From: Arenimonas sp. SCN 70-307
GTDB taxonomy: Bacteria; Pseudomonadota; Gammaproteobacteria; Xanthomonadales; Xanthomonadaceae
Assembly: GCF_001724815.1 (NCBI RefSeq)
Contig: NZ_MEDO01000019.1
Coordinates: forward strand, 36,870 to 100,869
DNA length: 64,000 nt
Direction of reading: 5' to 3'
The first letter of the stretch is position 1; every line of letters starts with the position of its first letter. Shown in pieces: positions 18,759 to 28,858 of this stretch. A program made the position numbers and the translations under genes. A model generated the notes under the pieces. It saw only the letters and a program-made list of their open reading frames with translations, made no database searches and had not been told where the DNA came from.

Positions 18759-18850
18759 GGTGCTTGACTCCCTGGGAATGCGGTCCGGCTTGCCGCCGGT
18801 TTCGGCCAATTTCGGCCGATTGTCTAGAGTTTTCACACCAAGGCCGCGAC

Positions 18851-20113
18851 TCAGCGGCGGCGGCTGGTGCCGGTCCGGCGGCGGTTGGGGCGGCGCGCGC
18901 GCACCAGCATGTCAACGTCGTCGAGGGCGCGGCGCAGGCGGGCGGTGGTTTCGGTGGGCTTCGCCGCCAGGCCCAGGCCGTCCATGATCGAGGCGGCCGG
19001 GTTGTCGAGCACCGACTGGCGCAGCGACAGGCCGTGGCGGGCCAGCACCGGGGCCAGTTCGTCGCGGCGGCGGCGCAGGTCGTTGAGCGTGGAGCGGAAG
19101 GCGTGCTCGGTGACGCGCTGGCGCGAGGAGTAGCTGAAGACGTTGGTGAAGAACATCTCGCCGTCGTCCTCGTTGGGCTCGAACACGACCTGGTCGACGT
19201 CGGGGTAGCGCTCGGCGTATTTCTCCAGGCCCACGCGCATGCGCGACTGCAGCAGGGTGCGGAAGGTCTGGGAGAGCACCACCGGCAGGCCGCCCTCGCT
19301 GAGCTTGTCCATGCCGTCGGGCGGGCGGCCGGCGGTCTTGGCGTTGAAGGGCACGAAGGGGTTCACGCCCAGCATCAGGTCGATGCCGTGGTCGAGCACC
19401 ACCGAAGCATGCATGGTGCGGCGCAGGGCGCCGTCGACGAAGTGGTGGCCGCGGATGTCCACCGGCGGGTACAGGCCGGGCAGGGCGGAGCTGGCCTGGA
19501 CGGCGCGCGAGATGCTCACGTCGTCCCAGCCGGGGCTGCCGAAGCGCACCGCTTCGCCGCTGTCGAGGTCCACCGCCACCACGTAGAGCTTGGCGGCCAG
19601 CTCGCGGAAGTCGTTGCTGCGGCCGCGGATGGTGAACACCTCGCGCAGGAAGCGCTCGATGCCGCGGTTGTCGAACAGGCCGGTGGGGATGGCGCCGCCG
19701 AAGCGGCCGACCAGCTCGCTCAGGTGCGAGCCGGTCGGGTCGGTGAGCAGGTCCTTCCACCAGTCGAAGGCCAGGCGCGGCACCGCCGCGGCGCGGCGCA
19801 GGTATTCCATGAAGGCCGGGCGCAGGAACATCTGCGGCTGGAACTTCACCTGGTCGCTGTCGCCGGTGATGAAGATGCGGCACATCTCGGCGGTGTCGAG
19901 GCGATTGGCCAGGCCCGCGGCGAGGAAGGCGCCCGAGCTCACGCCCACGTAGACCTCCAGCCGGGTCAGGTCCAGGCCCTCGATGGCCACGTCGAGCGCG
20001 CGCAGGGCGCCGAGCTCGTACATGCCGCCGATCGGCCCGCCGCCGGCGATGGCCAGCCCGATGCGGCCCTGGCTGGGCGGTTGGCGCTTCCGGGCGGGTT
20101 GCAGAACCAGCAT
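18851..20113 (-). CDS. Patatin-like phospholipase
   Basis: 420 residues. The catalytic dyad is visible: oxyanion loop AIAGGGPIGG (about 21-30), nucleophile Ser59 in GVSSG, and Asp in FVDGALRR. Patatins hydrolyse acyl esters of lipids, and some act as PHA depolymerases. The long C-terminal part includes HGIDLMLGVNPFVPFN and a basic tail RPNRRRTGTSRRR. The ATG at 20113 sits behind GGAGTCCTCC; the frame extends upstream without family support. It lies close to phasin and PHA granule-region genes, so a role on lipid or PHA granules is plausible but unproven. Confidence 0.85.
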   Translation of the reverse strand: MLVLQPARKRQPPSQGRIGLAIAGGGPIGGMYELGALRALDVAIEGLDLTRLEVYVGVSSGAFLAAGLANRLDTAEMCRIFITGDSDQVKFQPQMFLRPAFMEYLRRAAAVPRLAFDWWKDLLTDPTGSHLSELVGRFGGAIPTGLFDNRGIERFLREVFTIRGRSNDFRELAAKLYVVAVDLDSGEAVRFGSPGWDDVSISRAVQASSALPGLYPPVDIRGHHFVDGALRRTMHASVVLDHGIDLMLGVNPFVPFNAKTAGRPPDGMDKLSEGGLPVVLSQTFRTLLQSRMRVGLEKYAERYPDVDQVVFEPNEDDGEMFFTNVFSYSSRQRVTEHAFRSTLNDLRRRRDELAPVLARHGLSLRQSVLDNPAASIMDGLGLAAKPTETTARLRRALDDVDMLVRARRPNRRRTGTSRRR

Positions 20114-20213
20114 GCTATGGAGGACTCCCGAGATGACCGGCCGATTGTAGCCGCTGCCGAGCCCGCCCCGCTGTGAACCCCTGCACGCGTCCGTCCAACC
20201 CCGCCCTAACGGC

Positions 20214-20981
20214 ATGAGCCAGGTCCTGCGCCAGCGCATCGGGCACCGGCTGGCCTGGCAGCAGGCCATCAACGACCCGCGCCGCGAGCCGCGCAACCGG
20301 CTGCCGCAGCTTCGGGCGCTGCAGTCGTGGCAGGCGGCGCGCCTGGCCGGCAGCTTCACCGACTTCCTGGCCGACCCGCGCATGCGCCCGGCGGCCGAAT
20401 TCTTCCTCACCGACCTGTACGGCGAGCGCGACTTCTCCGGCCGCGACCGCGACGTGGCCCGGATCATGCCGCTGATGGCGCGCCTGCTGCCCGATTCGCT
20501 GGTGGCCGCGGCGGCCGACGCGATCGGCCTGGCCGTGCTCAGCCACGCCTTCGACCTGCGCATGGCCGAGGCGCTGGCGCGGCGGCCGCGGCCGGACGAT
20601 CCGATCAGCCTGGCCGACTACGGCGAGGCCTACCGGGCCACCGGCTGCCCGCGCCTGCGCCGTCGGCAGATCGAGATGATCCTGGGTGTGGGCTGGACCC
20701 TGGACGCGGCGGTGAAGAAGCACGGCGTGTACAAGCTGCTGCGCGCCTCGCGCCTGCCGGCGCGGGCGGCCGGGCTGAGCGAGCTGCAGGGATTCCTCGA
20801 GCGCGGCTTCGCGGCCTTCGATGCGCTCGGCGGCGCCGGCGATTTCCTCGAAGCCATCGGCCACCGCGAGCGCGAGGCATCGCGGCGACTGTTCGCGGGC
20901 CACCCGGACCCGTTCGGGATTACGCCGGGCCGAACTCGCGGTCGAGGTACTGGTGGATCTCGCGCTCGATCGGGCCCTTGA
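20214..20981 (+). CDS. FFLEELY-motif protein (uncharacterised)
   Basis: 255 residues, all-helical by composition. The AEFFLTDLYGERDFSGRDRD stretch is the local version of the FFLEELY motif that names this Xanthomonad-type family. A second conserved block is GVGWTLDAAVKKHGVYKLL. There is no signal peptide or membrane segment. It starts 100 bp from the divergent patatin gene. The last 62 bp overlap the convergent PHA granule-region gene, and the final residues (TPGRTRGRGTGGSRARSGP) look like read-through of that gene's antisense rather than a conserved domain. Function unknown. Confidence 0.75.
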   Translation: MSQVLRQRIGHRLAWQQAINDPRREPRNRLPQLRALQSWQAARLAGSFTDFLADPRMRPAAEFFLTDLYGERDFSGRDRDVARIMPLMARLLPDSLVAAAADAIGLAVLSHAFDLRMAEALARRPRPDDPISLADYGEAYRATGCPRLRRRQIEMILGVGWTLDAAVKKHGVYKLLRASRLPARAAGLSELQGFLERGFAAFDALGGAGDFLEAIGHREREASRRLFAGHPDPFGITPGRTRGRGTGGSRARSGP

Positions 20982-21201
20982 TGGCGAACAACAGGAAGCC
21001 CAGGGTCGCGGTGACGCGGACCTCCTTGGCGCCAACGGCGATGTGGCCGTCCACGCCGCCGCGCGAGAACTGCATCGTGTCGCCGTCCCAGCCGTACTCG
21101 ACGTCGAACTTCTCGGCCAGGTGTTCGGCCACGCGCTCGATGGCGGCCTTGGCCTCCTTGACCGGGCGGCCGTGCTTGCGACGGATGTCGATGTGGGACA
21201 T
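20920..21201 (-). CDS. Polyhydroxyalkanoic acid system family protein (PHA_gran_rgn)
   Basis: 93 residues. Starts MSHIDIRRKHGRPVKEAKAA and has the FDVEYGWDGDTMQFSRGGVDGHIAV and FLLFAIKGPIEREI blocks of the PHA_gran_rgn family, small cytosolic proteins found next to PHA metabolism genes. A good Shine-Dalgarno (GGAGGAA) precedes the ATG at 21201. Its last 62 bp overlap the convergent FFLEELY gene. It probably belongs to the same PHA/lipid granule set as the phasin 2.5 kb away. Confidence 0.82.
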   Translation of the reverse strand: MSHIDIRRKHGRPVKEAKAAIERVAEHLAEKFDVEYGWDGDTMQFSRGGVDGHIAVGAKEVRVTATLGFLLFAIKGPIEREIHQYLDREFGPA

Positions 21202-21299
21202 GGGTTCCTCCTTGGCGGCCTATTCTGCGCGGACAAGCCGTATCCACCAAGCATGGCCGGGGACCGGGCCATGCTAGATTCGCGGTCGGAGGAGGCCGG

Positions 21300-22163
21300 A
21301 TGCAACTGACGTTCCCGAATGGCGAACACCCCAACGTGCCACTGCAGGGCGAGGTTGCCGTCGGCAGCCGCGCCGGCCTGCGCGTGAGCCTGCCGGGCAG
21401 CGGGCTGGCCCCGCACCACGCCAGCTTCCTCAGCGACCGTCGCGGCCTGTGGCTGCGCGTGCCCAACGGCGCGCCGGCCGTGCACCTCAACGCCCGGCCC
21501 GTGCAGCGCCTGGCCCAGCTGCGCGCCGGCGACCTGGTCTGCCTGGACGCCTTGCGCGTGGTGGTGCGCGCCGACGACCAGCCGGCGATCGATCGCCAGA
21601 TTCCCGCCAGCGCGCCCGCCCCCCTGGGCGAGGCCCAGCGCGTGGCCGCCGCGCGGGTGGTGCTGCGCGGGCTCAGCGGCGCCCACTTCGGGCGCAGCTA
21701 CACCCTGACCGAGCCGCGCGTGTTCGGCCGCTCGCCGGCCGCCGACGTGCGCCTGGACGACCCGGCCGTGGCCGAGCGCCACGCCGTGGTCGAACTCCAC
21801 GGCGACCGCGTCGTGCTCCGTGCGATGGCGAACGGGGGCGAAACGACCCTGGTCAACGGCGTACCGGTGCGCGATGCCATGCTGGCGCCGGGCGACCAGC
21901 TGGTCATCGAGCAGCATCGTTTCGTGCTCGAGGCCCCGGGCCTGCCGCCGCGCGGCCAGTCCAGCCTGGGCAAGTCGGCGGCCAACCCGCACACCCAGAC
22001 CATGAAGGCCGTGAACGTGGCGGTCGCCAAGGACCCGGTCCCGGCGCCGGACGCTCCCGAGCCGGCGCCCGCCACCCGCGATCCGGGTGCGCTGTGGTGG
22101 CTGATCGCCGCCGCGATGGTGCTGGGCGCGGCGCTGACGGCGTTGCTCGTCTACGCGCCCTGA
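21300..22163 (+). CDS. FHA-domain protein with a C-terminal membrane anchor
   Basis: 287 residues. The N-terminal part (about 5-95) resembles a degenerate FHA fold (LAPHHASFLSDRRGLWLRV). A clear FHA domain spans about 120-220 (RVFGRSPAADVRLDDPAVAERHAVVELHGDRVVLRAM, then TLVNGVPVRDAMLAPGDQLVI), with the GRS and xxH phosphothreonine-reading residues. A linker with KSAANPHTQTMKAV and a Pro/Ala stretch leads to one C-terminal TM (LIAAAMVLGAALTALLVYA). It would read phosphothreonine in a partner at the inner membrane; no kinase gene is nearby. Convergent overlap with msrQ is 13 bp. Confidence 0.82.
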   Translation: MQLTFPNGEHPNVPLQGEVAVGSRAGLRVSLPGSGLAPHHASFLSDRRGLWLRVPNGAPAVHLNARPVQRLAQLRAGDLVCLDALRVVVRADDQPAIDRQIPASAPAPLGEAQRVAAARVVLRGLSGAHFGRSYTLTEPRVFGRSPAADVRLDDPAVAERHAVVELHGDRVVLRAMANGGETTLVNGVPVRDAMLAPGDQLVIEQHRFVLEAPGLPPRGQSSLGKSAANPHTQTMKAVNVAVAKDPVPAPDAPEPAPATRDPGALWWLIAAAMVLGAALTALLVYAP

Positions 22164-22755
22164 GCCGGGGCGGCCCCGCGCCGCCAGCGCCAGCGCAGGC
22201 CCAGCAGCAAGGCCAGGATCGCCGCGTAGACCAGCGGCTCGCGCAGGTCGGCCTTCACCAGCCACAGGTAATGCAGCACCGCCAGCACGGCGGCGGCGTA
22301 GACCAGCTTGTGCAGCTGGCCCCAGCGTCGACCCAGTCGCCGCATCCAGCCCCGGGTGGAGGTCAGCGCCAGCGGGACCAGCAGCAGCCAGGCGCTGAAT
22401 CCCAAGGTGATGTAGGGCCGTTTGGCGAGGTCGTCGAACACCTGGGTCCAGTAGCCGCCCAGGTCCAGCACCAGCCAGGTGGCCAGGTGCAGGCAGGCAT
22501 AAAAGAAGGCGTACAAGCCGACCAGCCGGCGGAAGCGGATCGGCCAGGCCTGGCCGCTGAACCGGCGCAGCGGCGTCAGCGCCAGCCCGAGCAGCAGCAG
22601 GCGCAGCGCCCAGGTGCCGGTGTCGTGGGTGATGCGCGCCACCGGGTCGGCGCCGAGCGTGTCGTTGGCGATGCCCAGCACCAGAATGGCCAGCGGCCAC
22701 AGGGCCAGCGCGTGGGCGCCGGCCTTGAGCCCGACCCAACGCCAGTCAATGCCGC

Positions 22756-22765
<10 letters not shown>
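22151..22765 (-). CDS. msrQ: MsrQ, haem-binding membrane subunit of the periplasmic Met-sulfoxide reductase
   Basis: 204 residues, six predicted membrane helices, YedZ/ferric-reductase-like fold. Haem-ligand histidines are available in ARITHDTGTWALRLL, YAFFYACLHLATWL and QLHKLVYAAAVLAVLHYLWL. It passes electrons from the quinone pool or flavin to MsrP to reduce oxidised methionines in envelope proteins. Its start overlaps the end of msrP by 10 bp, giving the usual msrP-msrQ operon. Confidence 0.9.
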
Positions 22766-23727
<962 letters not shown>

Positions 23728-23803
23728 GTTCGGTTCTCCTTCACGCCGCGCAGGACCGGAGGGGGTGGCATACTGCCTCCAGTGGGGGCCAGCGGGGGAT
23801 CGG

Positions 23804-26605
23804 ATGCGCCTGGTCGATGCGTTCCAATCGTCCACCAGCGTGGTCGCGGTGATGCGTGCCAGCGACGGGGTCTTCCTCGGCGTCAACCCTGCGTTCGAGC
23901 GTAGCACCGGCTACCGTCGCGACCAGGTGACAGGCCGCTTGCCGGTGGAGATCGGGCTGTGGCCCGACCCGGCCTTCCGCTCGCAGATCTGGAGCCTGCT
24001 GCGCGGCGACCATCGCGCGGTGGCGCTGCCGATGCACCTGCGCCACGCCGACGGCCGCATCCTGCCGGGGCACCTGAATGTCGAATTCGCCACCGACGCC
24101 GACGGCGAAACGGTGGTGTTCTGCCTGCTGCACCTGGCCACCGAACCGGCCGCGCCCGGGGAAACGGCGCCGTCGGCGCCGCCGGGCTTCTACCGCGCGC
24201 TCTACCTCGCCGCCTCCGAGGGCATCTACCGCAGCTTGCCGGGCGGCGGTTTCCTGGACGTGAACCCGGCGATGGCGCGCATCCTGGGCTACGACTCGCC
24301 CGCGCAGCTGCTGCAGGAAGTGGCCCGCGAAGCATCGAGCCTTTACGTCGACCCGGAGTCGGCCACCCATTTCCATACCCGCCTGCAGGCCGGCGAGCGG
24401 CTCGAGCGCGTCCGCGCCCGCGTGCGCCGGCGCGACGGCGGGATCATCTGGGTCAGCGAGAATGCCCGCGGCATCTTCGACGAGCAGGGCAAGGTGCTGT
24501 TCTACGAAGGCTCGCTGGTCGACATCACCGCCCAGGTCGAGGCCGAGGAGGCGCTGCGGCAATCGCGCACGCTCTACCAGGTGCTGGTGGAAAACAGCCG
24601 CGACGGCGTCTTCCTCATCCAGCGCGGCAAGGTCGCGTTCGCCAACCAGGCCCTGGCCAGCATCCTCGGCTACGAGGTGCCGGAGCTGACCGGCATGGAC
24701 TACATGTCGCTCGTCGACCCCGCCGACATCGAGGCGCAGATGGCGCGCCGGGCGGCCCGCGAGGCGGGCTCGCCCGCGCCGCAGGTGTACGAGGTGCGGC
24801 TGCGCCGGCGCGACGGCCGGGTGATCCTGTGCGAGGTGCGCGCCGACGCCGTGCAGTACGAAGGCGACATCGCCTCCACCGGCACCCTGCGCGACGTCAC
24901 CGAGGAGCGCGCCCGCCAGCGCGCCATCGAGGACGCCGAGCGGCGCTACCGCACCCTGGTCGAACACAGCCAGGTCGGCGTGTTCATCATGGACGGCGAC
25001 CGCTACACCTATGCCAACACCGCCTTCACCCAGATGCTGGGCCTGGGCGAGGGCGAACTGGTGGGCCGCGGGTACCGCGAGATCATGGCGCCCGAGGCGG
25101 TGCCGGCCTCGGAGCAGCGCGACCGCGACCGCGCCGCCGGGCGGCCGGTGCCCTCGGATTTCGAAACCTGCCTGCTGCACCGCGACGGGCGGCGGGTGTT
25201 CGTGCGGGTGAGCATCGGGCCGGTCGAGCTCGACGGGGTCGAGCACCTCACCGGCACGGTGCTCGACGTCACGCGCCAGCGCGAGGCCGAGTCGCGGCTG
25301 CGCTTCCACGCCACCCACGACCCGCTCACCGGCTTGCCCAACCGCATGCTGTTCAACCAGAAGCTGGCCGGCGCGATGCTGGCGGCCGGGCGCGCGGGCG
25401 GGCAGCCCTATGCCGTGCTCTTCCTCGACCTCGACGGCTTCAAGTGGGTCAACGACAGCCTCGGCCACGGCGCCGGCGACGGCCTGCTGGTGCAGATCGC
25501 CCGGCGCCTTGAGGACAGCCTGCTCCAGGACGTGCTGATCGCCCGCTACGGCGGCGACGAGTTCACGCTGCTGCCCGAAGGGCCCTGCGACGAGGCGCGG
25601 GCCGCCGCCATCGCGCGCCAGGTGATCGCGCTGTTCGAGCAGCCTTTCGATGCCGGCGGCCAGCAGGTGTTTTCCTCGGCCAGCCTGGGCATCGTGCTCG
25701 GGCGACCCGACTACGAGTCGCCCGAACAGGTGCTGCGGGACGCCGACACGGCGATGTACCGGGCCAAGTCGGCCGGCAAGTCGGGTTTCGTGGTGTTCGA
25801 CGAAGGCATGCACCAGCAGGCCCTGAGCCGCCTGCAGCTCGAGACCGACCTGCGCCTGGCCTTCGAACGCGCCGAGTTCCGCGTGCACTACCAGCCCATC
25901 ATCGAACTGGCCAGCGGCCGCCTGGTCGGCGCCGAAGCGCTGGTGCGCTGGCTGCACCCGCGCCGGGGCCTGCTGGCGCCGGCTGAATTCCTGCCGCTGG
26001 CCGAAGAAAGCGGCCTGATCACCCAGCTCGACGCCTGGGTGCTGGGCGAGGCCTGCGCCCAGCTCGGGCAGTGGCGGCAGGTGGCGCCGGGGCTGTCGAT
26101 GAACGTCAACGTGGACGAGCGCCAGATGGTGGCGCCCGGCCTGGTCGACGAAGTGCTGGCGCTGCTTCACCGGCACCAGCTGCCCGCCGACAGCCTGCGG
26201 CTCGAGGTCACCGAAACGGCCTTCCGCTCCGGCCGCGGCGAGGCCGAGCGGCACCTGCTTTCGCTCAAGGCGATTGGCGTCGGCCTGGTGGTGGACGACT
26301 TCGGCACCGGCTATTCCTCGCTCGAATCGTTCGCGTCCTCGCCCTTCGATGCGCTCAAGATGGACCAGGTGTTCATCCGCGACATCGAAACCAACCCGCG
26401 CCACCGCGCCATCGTGCGCACCATCAACGGCTTCGCCGGCGAGCTGGGCCTGGCCCTGACCGCCGAAGGCATCGAAACCGAGGGCCAGCGTGAGATGCTG
26501 CGCGCCATCGGCTGCCAGTTCGGGCAGGGCTTCCTGTTCTCGCGGGCGCTGCCGCCCGAGCAATTCGAGCAAATGCTCTCGGCCGGGGCGGGCATCGTCG
26601 GATGA
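23804..26605 (+). CDS. Four-PAS GGDEF-EAL protein (cyclic-di-GMP signalling)
   Basis: 933 residues from ATG 23804, preceded by AGCGGGGGATCGG; the upstream codons have no domain. Four PAS-type sensor modules follow in order (about 1-110, 130-255, 260-385, 388-500). They lead to a GGDEF domain with an intact RYGGDEF active site (about 505-665), then an EAL domain with EALVRW, LRLEVTETAF, VVDDFGTGYSS, KMDQVF and TAEGIET, all catalytic positions kept. Both synthesis and breakdown of c-di-GMP are therefore possible, and usually one domain dominates. There are no membrane segments, so it senses in the cytoplasm. It is divergent from msrP with 76 bp between, and no operon partner is clear. Confidence 0.9.
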   Translation: MRLVDAFQSSTSVVAVMRASDGVFLGVNPAFERSTGYRRDQVTGRLPVEIGLWPDPAFRSQIWSLLRGDHRAVALPMHLRHADGRILPGHLNVEFATDADGETVVFCLLHLATEPAAPGETAPSAPPGFYRALYLAASEGIYRSLPGGGFLDVNPAMARILGYDSPAQLLQEVAREASSLYVDPESATHFHTRLQAGERLERVRARVRRRDGGIIWVSENARGIFDEQGKVLFYEGSLVDITAQVEAEEALRQSRTLYQVLVENSRDGVFLIQRGKVAFANQALASILGYEVPELTGMDYMSLVDPADIEAQMARRAAREAGSPAPQVYEVRLRRRDGRVILCEVRADAVQYEGDIASTGTLRDVTEERARQRAIEDAERRYRTLVEHSQVGVFIMDGDRYTYANTAFTQMLGLGEGELVGRGYREIMAPEAVPASEQRDRDRAAGRPVPSDFETCLLHRDGRRVFVRVSIGPVELDGVEHLTGTVLDVTRQREAESRLRFHATHDPLTGLPNRMLFNQKLAGAMLAAGRAGGQPYAVLFLDLDGFKWVNDSLGHGAGDGLLVQIARRLEDSLLQDVLIARYGGDEFTLLPEGPCDEARAAAIARQVIALFEQPFDAGGQQVFSSASLGIVLGRPDYESPEQVLRDADTAMYRAKSAGKSGFVVFDEGMHQQALSRLQLETDLRLAFERAEFRVHYQPIIELASGRLVGAEALVRWLHPRRGLLAPAEFLPLAEESGLITQLDAWVLGEACAQLGQWRQVAPGLSMNVNVDERQMVAPGLVDEVLALLHRHQLPADSLRLEVTETAFRSGRGEAERHLLSLKAIGVGLVVDDFGTGYSSLESFASSPFDALKMDQVFIRDIETNPRHRAIVRTINGFAGELGLALTAEGIETEGQREMLRAIGCQFGQGFLFSRALPPEQFEQMLSAGAGIVG

Positions 26606-26662
26606 ACTTCCGGGGCCAATCGGCCCCGTGCTAACGTCCCGACCATTCCCACGAGGTGAACG

Positions 26663-27748
26663 ATGTCACGCGCGTACAACTTCAGCGCCGGCCCGGCCGC
26701 GCTGCCCGAGCCCGTCCTGCGGCAGGTCCGGGACGAACTGCTGGAGTGGCGCGACGAGCGCGCGTCGGTCATGGAGGTCAGCCACCGCGGCAAGGCCTTC
26801 ATCGAGTGCGCCGCCGAGGCCGAGCGCGACCTGCGCGAGCTGATGGCCATCCCGGCCGACTACCACGTGCTGTTCCTGCAGGGCGGCGCCACCACGCTCT
26901 CGGCCCTGCTGGCGCTGAACCTGGCCCGTGCCGACCAGACCGCCGACATCGTGCTCACCGGCCACTGGGGCGAGAAGGCGCTCGAGAACATGAAGCCCTC
27001 GCTGCAGGTGAACGTGGCCGCCACGGCCAAGGCCGGCGGCTACACCGGCCTGCCGGCCCGCGAGGGCTGGCGGTTGACCCCGGGCGCCGCCTTCCTGCAC
27101 TACACGCCGAACGAAACCATCCACGGCGTCGAGTTCCACGACATCCCCGACGCGGTCGACGCGCCGCTGGTGGCCGACGTGTCCTCGAACTTCCTTTCCG
27201 CGCCGGTCGACGTCTCGCGCTTCGGCGTGCTCTACGGCGGCGCCCAGAAGAACCTGGGGCCCTCGGGCCTGTCGATCGCCATCGTGCGCAAGGACCTGCT
27301 CGGCAAGCACGGCCGGGCCCTGCCGCCGATCTTCGAGCTCGAGAACCAGGCGAAGAACGACTCGATGTTCAACACCCCGCCCACCTTCGCTTGGTACGTG
27401 CTGGGCCTGGTGCTCAAGTGGGTGCGCGCCGAAGGCGGCGCCGCGGCCATGGGCGAGCGCAACCGGCGCAAGGCCGCGAACCTCTACGCGGCCATCGACG
27501 GCTCGGGCGGTTTCTACCGCAACCCGGTCGAACCGGCCGCGCGTTCGTGGATGAACGTGCCTTTCTTCCTGCCCGACGAGGCGCGCGAGAAGGCCTTCCT
27601 CAAGGAAGCCGACGCGGCCGGCCTGCTGGGCCTGAAGGGCCACCGCGCCGTGGGCGGCATCCGCGCCTCGATCTACAATGCGATGCCCGAGGCGGGCGTG
27701 CAGGCCCTGGTCGACTTCATGGCCGACTTCGCCCGGCGCAACGGCTGA
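26663..27748 (+). CDS. serC: Phosphoserine aminotransferase
   Basis: 361 residues, full length. It converts 3-phosphohydroxypyruvate to phosphoserine with glutamate, using PLP, and also acts in the pyridoxine route. N-terminal MSRAYNFSAGPAALPEPVL, the QGGATT phosphate-binding turn, the DVSSNFLSAPVDVSRFGVLYGGAQKNLGPSG segment with the PLP lysine (AQKN), and the NTPPTFAWY segment are all typical. The stop is one base before the pheA start, so the aromatic/serine operon begins here, as in Pseudomonas. Confidence 0.95.
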   Translation: MSRAYNFSAGPAALPEPVLRQVRDELLEWRDERASVMEVSHRGKAFIECAAEAERDLRELMAIPADYHVLFLQGGATTLSALLALNLARADQTADIVLTGHWGEKALENMKPSLQVNVAATAKAGGYTGLPAREGWRLTPGAAFLHYTPNETIHGVEFHDIPDAVDAPLVADVSSNFLSAPVDVSRFGVLYGGAQKNLGPSGLSIAIVRKDLLGKHGRALPPIFELENQAKNDSMFNTPPTFAWYVLGLVLKWVRAEGGAAAMGERNRRKAANLYAAIDGSGGFYRNPVEPAARSWMNVPFFLPDEAREKAFLKEADAAGLLGLKGHRAVGGIRASIYNAMPEAGVQALVDFMADFARRNG

Positions 27749-27749
27749 G

Positions 27750-28856
27750 ATGGCGCCGCGCGGCAAGTCGAAGCCGGCGGGTCCCGAACTGGCGCAGGTG
27801 CGCGAGCGCATCGACGCCATCGACCGGCAGATCCAGGCCCTGATCGCCGAGCGGGCCGTGTTCGCCCGCCAGGTCGGCAAGGCCAAGGGCGAGCTGGCGG
27901 CCGCCGTGGATTACTACCGGCCCGAGCGCGAGGCGCAGGTGCTCCGGCGCGTGCTCGACCGCAACGACGGGCCGTTGCCGGACGAGGTCCTGCTGCGCTT
28001 GTTCCGCGAAATCATGTCGGCCTGCCTGGCCCAGCAGGAGCCGCTGAAGGTCGGCTACCTGGGCCCCGAAGGCACGTTTTCGCAGCAGGCGCTGCACAAG
28101 CACTTCGGGCATTCGGCCAAGGGCCTGCCGCTGGCGAGCATCGAGGAGGTGTTCCAGGAGGTCGAGGCCGGCCATGCCGACTTCGGGGTGGTGCCGGTCG
28201 AGAACTCGGGGCAGGGCACCATCCAGTCCACCCTGGACATGTTCCTCACCTCGCCGCTGCGCATCTGCGGCGAGGTCGAGCTGGCGGTGCACCAGTACCT
28301 GATGTCGCGCACCGGCCGCATCGAGGACATCGAGCGGGTGTATTCGCACCCCATGTCGCTGGCCCAGGCCCGCGCCTGGCTGCGCCAGCACCTGCCCAAG
28401 GCCGAGAAGCTCGCGGTCTCGAGCAATGCCGAGGCGGCCCGGCGCGCCCGCCAGTCCGACGACGCCGCCGCCATCGCCGGTGAAAACGCCGGGCATGTCT
28501 ACGGCCTGCGCACCATTGCCGGCCCGATCGAAGACCGTCCCGACAACACCACCCGGTTCCTGGTCCTGGGGCGCGAGCTGCTGCCGGCCTGCGGACACGA
28601 CCGCACCTCGTTGCTGGTGTACGTGCGCGACCAGCCGGGCGCGCTCTACAACGTGCTCAGCCCGTTCGCGCGGCACGGCGTGAGCATGAACCGCATCGAA
28701 TCGCGGCCGGCCCACACCGGCCGCTGGCAGTACGCGTTCTTCATCGACGTCGGCGGCCATGTCGACGACGCCCCGGTGGCCGCCGCGCTGTCGGAGCTGG
28801 GCGAGTACGCCGCCGACATCCGCGTGCTCGGCGCCTATCCCGTGGCCCTGGGCTGA
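27750..28856 (+). CDS. pheA: Chorismate mutase-prephenate dehydratase (P-protein)
   Basis: 368 residues. AroQ-type chorismate mutase lies at about 12-95 (VRERIDAIDRQIQALIAERA). Prephenate dehydratase spans about 105-285 (GYLGPEGTFSQQA, and the NTTRFLVLG catalytic Thr-Arg-Phe). A C-terminal ACT domain carries the ESRP phenylalanine-binding motif, so feedback inhibition by Phe is expected. The start at 27750 directly follows the serC stop (TGAGATG); the longer frame is shadow. Two steps of phenylalanine synthesis are fused, as is usual in Gammaproteobacteria. Confidence 0.95.
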   Translation: MAPRGKSKPAGPELAQVRERIDAIDRQIQALIAERAVFARQVGKAKGELAAAVDYYRPEREAQVLRRVLDRNDGPLPDEVLLRLFREIMSACLAQQEPLKVGYLGPEGTFSQQALHKHFGHSAKGLPLASIEEVFQEVEAGHADFGVVPVENSGQGTIQSTLDMFLTSPLRICGEVELAVHQYLMSRTGRIEDIERVYSHPMSLAQARAWLRQHLPKAEKLAVSSNAEAARRARQSDDAAAIAGENAGHVYGLRTIAGPIEDRPDNTTRFLVLGRELLPACGHDRTSLLVYVRDQPGALYNVLSPFARHGVSMNRIESRPAHTGRWQYAFFIDVGGHVDDAPVAAALSELGEYAADIRVLGAYPVALG

Positions 28857-28858
28857 GC

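Noticed and set aside
18759..18836. N-terminal extension of the phasin frame (MKTLDNRPK...)
   Set aside because: No family match and a better SD at the internal ATG 18758.
20114..20563. Upstream extension of the patatin frame
   Set aside because: Overlaps the divergent FFLEELY gene; patatin homology begins after the ATG at 20113.
23741..26572. 943-codon minus-strand frame opposite the GGDEF-EAL gene
   Set aside because: Antisense shadow with the same compositional signature and no recognisable motif.
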